This document shows, one piece after another, positions 58,601-64,000 of a stretch of 64,000 nt of DNA (the first letter of the stretch is position 1; every line of letters starts with the position of its first letter). Both the position numbers and the translations under genes were made by a program. Under the pieces are notes generated by a model that was given only the letters and a program-made list of their open reading frames with translations, was not told where the DNA came from and did not search any database. The stretch is taken from the NCBI GenBank assembly GCA_947034885.2, contig OX344755.2, forward strand, positions 1,924,501-1,988,500, written 5' to 3'. Origin of the DNA: Thuidium tamariscinum. Lineage: Eukaryota > Streptophyta > Bryopsida > Hypnales > Thuidiaceae.

Positions 58601-58847
58601 GAGTTAAGAAATTCAAGCATTGCAGAAACTCTCAGCAACAAGTGGCAAACAACCCCGGTAGCAACGACACAACTACAGATGGCTGTTCCAAGAAAACCGA
58701 CTGTAAGCTCGCCATGCACGCATTCCTTAAAGAGAACCCTCATTTTACCAAGAGAGAAGATGGCGCGGCCTTCACGAGGCGCGATTGCGAGGAAGTCGTG
58801 TCAGACATTGGAGCACTAATTGCACTAATTCCAGTTGAGGCCGCCAT
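55657..58847 (-). CDS. DUF4079 plastid membrane protein
   Basis: Five minus-strand exons, 58847-58749, 58491-58243, 57458-57216, 56770-56611 and 55835-55657, join with matching phases (0,0,0,1) into 309 residues. The N-terminus, MAASTGISAISAPMS..., is Ser/Ala-rich and has the character of a plastid transit peptide. The DUF4079 domain begins with GGEYGILEGRTLSLLHPVVM (122-141). Next come a membrane segment, the signature GWQWRRVRTVQDEI (155-168), a charged loop, YKDRHFNWGAILLGAG (207-222), NTYLRTGKLFPGPHLYAG (232-249) and two more hydrophobic segments, ending EIVLKVLEFTTFP. This is the family of Arabidopsis At3g61870 and cyanobacterial relatives; function unknown. His 137, 211, 245 and 277 lie in or near membrane segments, so heme binding is conceivable but unproven. 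The exon 2 donor is weak (GTTTCC). An upstream in-frame ATG at 58952 is a less likely start. Confidence 0.9.
56947..57179. mobile_element. short TTAA-type MITE in DUF4079 intron 3
   Basis: 233 bp from CTCCTAATGGAACAAGG, preceded by TTAA, to TTGGTCCTTTAGGGG, followed by TTCA. The ends match family 1 but the interior is shorter. Confidence 0.6.
57520..57739. mobile_element. short TTAA-type MITE in DUF4079 intron 2
   Basis: 220 bp from CCCCTACAGGACGAAGG, preceded by TTAA, to CATCTTGGTCCTTTCAGGG, followed by CTAA. Same family ends as above. Confidence 0.6.
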
Positions 58848-59492
58848 AGCCGCTGCTGCCGCTGCCAGTGTTTCTTGTTCTTGTTCTTGTACACCCTCAA
58901 GCTCAGCACTGAGCGCACATGGGCTATTGAATGGAACTAAAGATTCAAACACACACTCTCGAAATATTGAGTGACAAGAAGAAGTGACAGTGATGCCAAG
59001 ACGGATACTCGTGATCTTGACAGCGAGGTATGGGGTGTGTGCTCTTGTGTGCAGAGCACAAGAGAAGCCCCGGAAAAGGGAGAAAAAGGCAAAGGAAGGA
59101 TGCGGGTTCAGTCAGTTGCGAATGGATGAGGGACGGAAACTGGTGGTGGGGATCGACTGACTTGGCACTGTGTCCGCATGACACCGAAAAAGCTGTGGAT
59201 TGCATGCTGCACATGAAATCTTACCATGCATAATTCACAACGAAACCTTTTAATACGGACGAATATCGTCCTTCCGAAATTTCGAACGAGGTCGACTGAG
59301 GAAATGTGAGATTGCAGCCTTATCGTGAAGAGGTCGAGGTGGCAAATGTAAAGAAGAACACAAACCCCACTAATTGCGGACGTCTGACTTGGGAAATTTG
59401 TTTCCCGAAGTGAGAGGCGCGTCTCATTGCTTCGATTGTGAGGTTTTGTGCAAGAGGAGTGTCGGGTTTGGCTGGGTTTGATTGGATTTGCT
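58848..59492. promoter_or_regulatory. divergent promoter region between DUF4079 and glyoxalase I
   Basis: 645 bp separate the two start codons. No clear TATA box was found for either gene. Both products are probably plastid proteins, so shared control is possible. The poly-Ala coding-like stretch next to 58847 is the leader of the DUF4079 frame. Confidence 0.5.
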
Positions 59493-62400
59493 ATGGCCAT
59501 GACGATGGCGGTAGCTATGGCGAAAACCCTAATCAATGTTCCGTCCCCTGCTGCGTACCCTTCTGTTTCTCGTGCTGCACTTCGCCAGGGTACTGTTGCA
59601 GCTAGTCTTGGAGCTCGCTTGCCTTCGTCGTCGCTCCTCGGCTGCGCGCTTCCTCTCACTCGTGAGTCTGCGTCTTTGCTTGGGACTCTGTGATTGACGG
59701 GCGATTGTGTGTGTGCAGGGAATTGAACTCGCTTGGTTAGGATTTTGTGGAGTTTTGAGTTCCGAGTTCTTTCTGTTCTTTTTGTTCTTGGCTGTGTGCT
59801 GGCTTGGTTATTCAATTGCGATGAATGCGGGGGATTTGGAGGGAGCATTCGAGAACAACTGCTGTTTGTTTCCAGGTCTCGTTGCTTCGTTTCGTGCTGT
59901 GCATGAGTGTTTGCAATTACATACTTTGGAGTGCACATTGTTGTAATGGGAGGAGAGCTATGAGTAGTATTTGAAGCATCTTCCGCTTGTCATTTCTATT
60001 CTTTCTCCAGTAGCTAGTCTAATGGTAATATGTTACGTGTAGAAACCAGGAGTTAGAGGATATTCTGTACGTCATTTTAAGCATTTGAGCCTATATGTAG
60101 GAGTGTGCTTTCTTTGGGATATCACTCAATAGAGCTCACTGGAGAGATCTTTTAGAACAAGAGCTAAACTCTCGAGAAATCAAATACTCCGTATTTTTCA
60201 CTGAATGTTCAGATTTCCCATGCGATTTTTTAATGGGAGGTTGTAGACGCCCGGAAGCAACAGAAGACAACCACATTTCCATTCAAGATGAGTTTTCATA
60301 GAAATTTAGCCAATTCATGCTTGTACCCAACTTGCTTATAAATCCAACCACATTGCAAGAGATCGGTTGCTGTTGGTAACAGGGATCAGTCAATCAGATC
60401 CCTAACGGTTTTAGTGTGTACATGAAATTATCCTGTTACTCACGAGTGTCCTCTCTGCGGCACTTGCAAATCTACTTTCCACATTTAGATGAACAGGTTC
60501 TGCCAAGGGTTCTGCAGATTCATTGTGGTCTATTAATGTTCGTATCAGTCAATCTGTATAGTGTTTTTTATATATCTTAGGCTAAAGATGGTAGTCTGTT
60601 TGTTAAGTTCATGACAATGATCTTGCGTTTGCCCGTGAATTTTCTTTTTGTAACCCAGAATTGAAGCGGGGGACTTGGGTTGGAGATTGTAGATGGTGGA
60701 AATAGGGACCAATTGAAGTATGGGCGGACTGGGCTAATACAGGCGTCGTCAAGTCAGACACCAGTGAATCCCGTGCAAAGGAGGCTGATAAATCTGCTGG
60801 CCATGGCTGGCGCATCATTCTCCTTTTTGCCCGTGGACCTTTTGTCTGGTCCGTGTTTATAATTCTCTCGTTAATTACGCTACCTAATGAGTGTTAATGA
60901 GCTTAATTTTCTTATGACTGAGTAGGATCCAGTTTTGCAACAACTAGATATTCTCCATATCGTTTAACCTTGCGCATTGTAAGGTTAGGAGTTTCGGTTA
61001 TTGATGCTTCGTGTTATGAACGGGGCATTAATCTTGTTCTAAACTTTTCATGGATGTTTTTGTGGGAAGTATCTTGAGTTGGTGCAAACTGCATGATTTC
61101 TTTTCCATTCAATCGCAAGCTGAATCCACACATTCATGGTGGTCGTGATGATTTTTTTTTGCAGGTAGGCAAATATCAGTTTTTTCCGGTTTAACTGAAG
61201 TGTTACAAGCTAGAGGTTTAGGCAACATTGCAAGAGCTGCTTCATCTGATGAGAATGACGTTTTGGAATTCGCCAAGAAGGATAATCGCCGCTTGCTTCA
61301 TGTTGTGTATCGGGTTGGCGATCTTGACAAAACCATCAAGTACAGTGCGCTTTTTTCACCTTCTCTTTTGAATTGAGCCTTTTAAATGTTGGTATTTTTA
61401 GCATTGCTTCTGTTCGAATTACTCGAAGTGTGGCATATTCTTTTCATTGATTTTGCTCAATGTATGTACAGGTTTTACACTGAGTGCTTGGGGATGAAGC
61501 TTCTGAGGAAAAGGGACATTACTGAAGAGAAATACACAAACGCTTTCCTGGGATACGGCCCTGAAGACAGCAATTTTGTGGTGGAGTTAACATACAGTGC
61601 GTAATCATTCTATCTGATGTTTGATATATAGGATACAGCATACTGTACTTTCTGACAAGCTTTTTGATGTAAAATTGCACTTCTTTTTCGGTAATATTTG
61701 TGAATGTGGTCAATTTTATAAAATTCTCAGTGTCATTAAATCACTCCTAGACAATCCCCTTGCATAGGCATTGTGAAATTCTTAGCTGCATTACAATTAG
61801 CAAGGTTTACATTACAACCTGCCGTAAGTGGCACTACAATTTAGAAGGTTTAATTCAGTTAGGCTTTCTTGAATACCTCCACTTGGAGTTTCTCTATTGA
61901 AGTGATTCAACATATGCAGTGGACGTTGGTTTGAACCTTGAAAGTGCCCTATAGGCCCTGCTTTGATTTCTTTTGCAGTTTGCTGCCACTTGACCACTGG
62001 TGCCCTTGGGGTCACATTAACGATTGTCTGTAACCGGATCTCCTTTCAATTTGAACAGATTATGGAGTGGATAAGTATGATATTGGCACAGGGTTTGGGC
62101 ACTTTGGCATTGCCGTTGAGGATGTAAGTCGAACCTTTTATATTTTATGAATGGTCTTGATTATTTTGGTGAAAACAGCTTTGTTTACTTGAGCGCTGGG
62201 TCATCGCTGCAAGCATGATATGATTGAATTTGTAAAAGTAGGTAATTCATACGTAAAAGTGAAGTTCCTATAACTTTAATTCCAAGTTCTCAAATGGCCA
62301 ATAGTGGCTGCTTCCATATCTTGAGGAGTTGAACTAAATCATGTAGTACGCTTCTAGGAAGCCACCAAATATACTGATAGAAGAAATCTTTGCCTACATT

Positions 62401-64000
62401 TCTGAATGATGGAAATATGTTTTGAAAGTTATCATAATTGAATATTAACTTAAGTCAAGAGGTGAATTTCCTACTTTTAGCATGCTATCTATGCGTGGAG
62501 GTGATGTTCATTTATTCTCATTTCGATGAATTTCTCCTCTTTTCGGGCTCTGATTATAAAGTTCCTTAATAATATTGCAGGTTCAGAAGGTGGTTGATCT
62601 TGTCAAAGCAAAGGGTGGAAAGGTCGCAAGAGAACCTGGACCTGTAAAAGGAGGGAAGTCCATTATTGCTTTTGTTGAAGACCCTGATGGTTACAAGTTT
62701 GAGCTCATTCAGAGGCCCGCAACACCTGAGCCTTTTTGCCAGGTCATGCTTCGTGTTGGCGATCTTGATCGAGCAGTTCAGTTTTATGAGAAGGTGCTAA
62801 TTCCAGCTTTGATTTTGACTGTGGTAGTAACATATGTTACAATGTCAGTAAGAATGACTCACGCTATTTGAGAAATCGCCCCTAAGGTATTCTAGAAACT
62901 TAGTCTCATTATAATTGGCAGGGTTTCTGTTAGAAAATGGCATTGCAATTTGCAAGATTTATGTTACATTTGGCTTAAGTGGCGCTACAATTCGCATACC
63001 GGTAGTTGAATGTATCTTGATTACTTTGGGAGGATTTGGCATATATTTCACTGACCAACTGTTTGCCTACTTATGAGGATTTTGTCTCGAAGTATTTGTT
63101 GTTTTCTGTACTTATAAGGTTGGGTTCTCAATCTGTGTAGGCCTTTGGGATGAAGGAACTGCGGAGAAGGGATGTTCCCGGTCAGGAGGTAAAAGACGGC
63201 ATTCTATATTCCAGAGGATTCTTCTTGTACAGTACAGTCTTTCAAGTCTTTGCTACATCTTGTTGTGTTCTTTTTTGGGTGTCGATTTATCCTGTCTTTT
63301 TCTGATGGTTCTGGATTGGTCCTTGTCACAGTACACACTTGCAATGTTGGGCTACGGTGATGATGAATTGAAGACCACTGTCTTGGAGTTGACATATAAC
63401 TACGGTATAACAGAATACACCAAAGGAAATGCCTATGGTCAGGTACAATCCATTGAAATCGCCTCACTATTTGTCAGTTCTGTCGTTTAGGCTTGTAAAA
63501 TTGCAGCTAGTCAATTCTTAGAGGACCTGGAGGGAGAAAACCTCTTATAATATTCTTACGTGGAGCACATGCTTTGTGATTCTAGATTGCTATAGGTACG
63601 GATGATGTGTACAAGACTGCAGAAGCTGTCAGCACTTTTGGAGGGAAAATTGTTCGTGAGCCCGGCCCTCTTCCTGGCCTCAACACCAAAATCACAGCTG
63701 TTCTAGATCCTGATGGCTGGAAATCAGTACGTGACAGTCTCTATCCTCGGTCAATTGAACCTCAGAAATTGTTGAATTTGTTCTTAATTTTCTTGTTTTT
63801 GTAGCCACATTTTGTAGACAATCGGTATTGAGTACCCATCAAATTGGCAGGAAAAGATTTTCGAAAACATGAAAAGGAATCTCTGGCACCTTGATTTGAA
63901 AAGCGGAGCTGAATTTGAAGAAACCACTACTACTACTTGAGAATGTTTTGGACTCCTAAATTTTGACCTGGGATTGGCTCTTTCAGGTTTTCGTCGACAA
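59493..64000 (+). CDS. GLX1: plastid glyoxalase I (lactoylglutathione lyase), two-domain, 3' end outside the window
   Basis: Exons 59493-59661, 61165-61339, 61472-61596, 62059-62123, 62581-62793, 63141-63188, 63332-63442, 63586-63726 and 63987 onward join in correct phase to 353 residues, lacking about a dozen at the end. The enzyme converts the methylglyoxal-glutathione hemithioacetal to S-lactoylglutathione. The N-terminus (MAMTMAVAMAKTLINVPSP...) suits a plastid transit peptide. Domain 1 (about 98-224) has the metal ligands His102 (RLLHVVYRVGDLD), Glu153 (VVELTYN), His171 (GFGHFGIAVED) and Glu219 (YKFELIQRP). Domain 2 (about 229-353) reads FCQVMLRVGDLDRAVQFYEK. Gln232 and Gln302 replace the His ligands, and WKSVFVDN replaces the last Glu position, as usual in plant two-domain enzymes, so only site 1 should bind metal (Ni-type by family). 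An upstream ATG at 59448 is possible but gives a poorer transit peptide. Intron 1 is 1,503 bp. Confidence 0.95.

Noticed and set aside
59108..59938. 276-codon open frame on the minus strand
   Set aside because: It overlaps the glyoxalase transit-peptide exon and promoter in antisense, has a low-complexity composition and no domain; openness is explained by GC-rich codons on the other strand.
63804..63840. Alternative last glyoxalase exon after TTTGTAG at about 63804-63822
   Set aside because: It yields only a fragment resembling DNRY; the junction at 63987 gives the conserved VFVDN and correct phase.
1..64000. CRISPR arrays, rRNA or tRNA genes, operons
   Set aside because: Nothing with spaced identical repeats, rRNA cores or cloverleaf folding was seen; the window is plant nuclear DNA.

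Overview
This is a nuclear window from a land plant. The evidence is spliced genes with GT-AG introns of plant type, a two-domain plastid-type glyoxalase I, a SABATH methyltransferase, a plastid DUF4079 protein, and nested plant LTR and TIR transposons. The species cannot be fixed from the sequence. A seed-free plant (moss, liverwort, lycophyte or fern) is a guess from the very AT-rich repeat-filled intergenic DNA beside GC-rich genes.

Bases 1 to about 44,800 form an AT-rich repeat block. At its left edge is the 5' end of a Ty3/gypsy element on the minus strand (LTR end, primer-binding site, broken gag). A second minus-strand LTR-element relic follows, with a tRNA-Asp-type primer-binding site at 4427-4444 and a decayed coiled-coil reading frame below it. 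From 7 to 22 kb there are TTAA-flanked TIR elements, a 3-unit tandem array and AT-rich decay. The centrepiece, 22301-33004, is a decayed but structurally complete Ty3/gypsy element: LTRs, tRNA-Asp-like primer site, gag, protease, RT, RNase H, integrase and polypurine tract. About 4 kb between its primer site and gag holds unusual cargo: a 153-codon antisense frame with its own TATA box, the first 38 codons of a cytosolic HSP70, a piece of an LDL3-type histone demethylase, and an extra RNase H domain upstream of gag. From 33 to 45 kb come a long palindromic element split by the gypsy insertion, several MITE families, a minisatellite, a textbook non-autonomous CACTA element, and an element with an 8-bp target duplication. 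Nesting lets the order of insertions be read.

Bases from about 44,800 to 64,000 are gene-bearing and richer in GC. A three-exon SABATH methyltransferase lies on the plus strand (47455-51007). A five-exon DUF4079 plastid membrane protein lies on the minus strand (55657-58847). The gene for plastid glyoxalase I runs on the plus strand from 59493 off the window end, and its ninth exon has just begun at 63987. The last two are divergent, with 645 bp between their start codons, and both encode likely plastid proteins. No tRNA, rRNA, CRISPR or operon structure was seen. Gene models rest on splice-phase agreement and family conservation read by eye; no alignment software was used.
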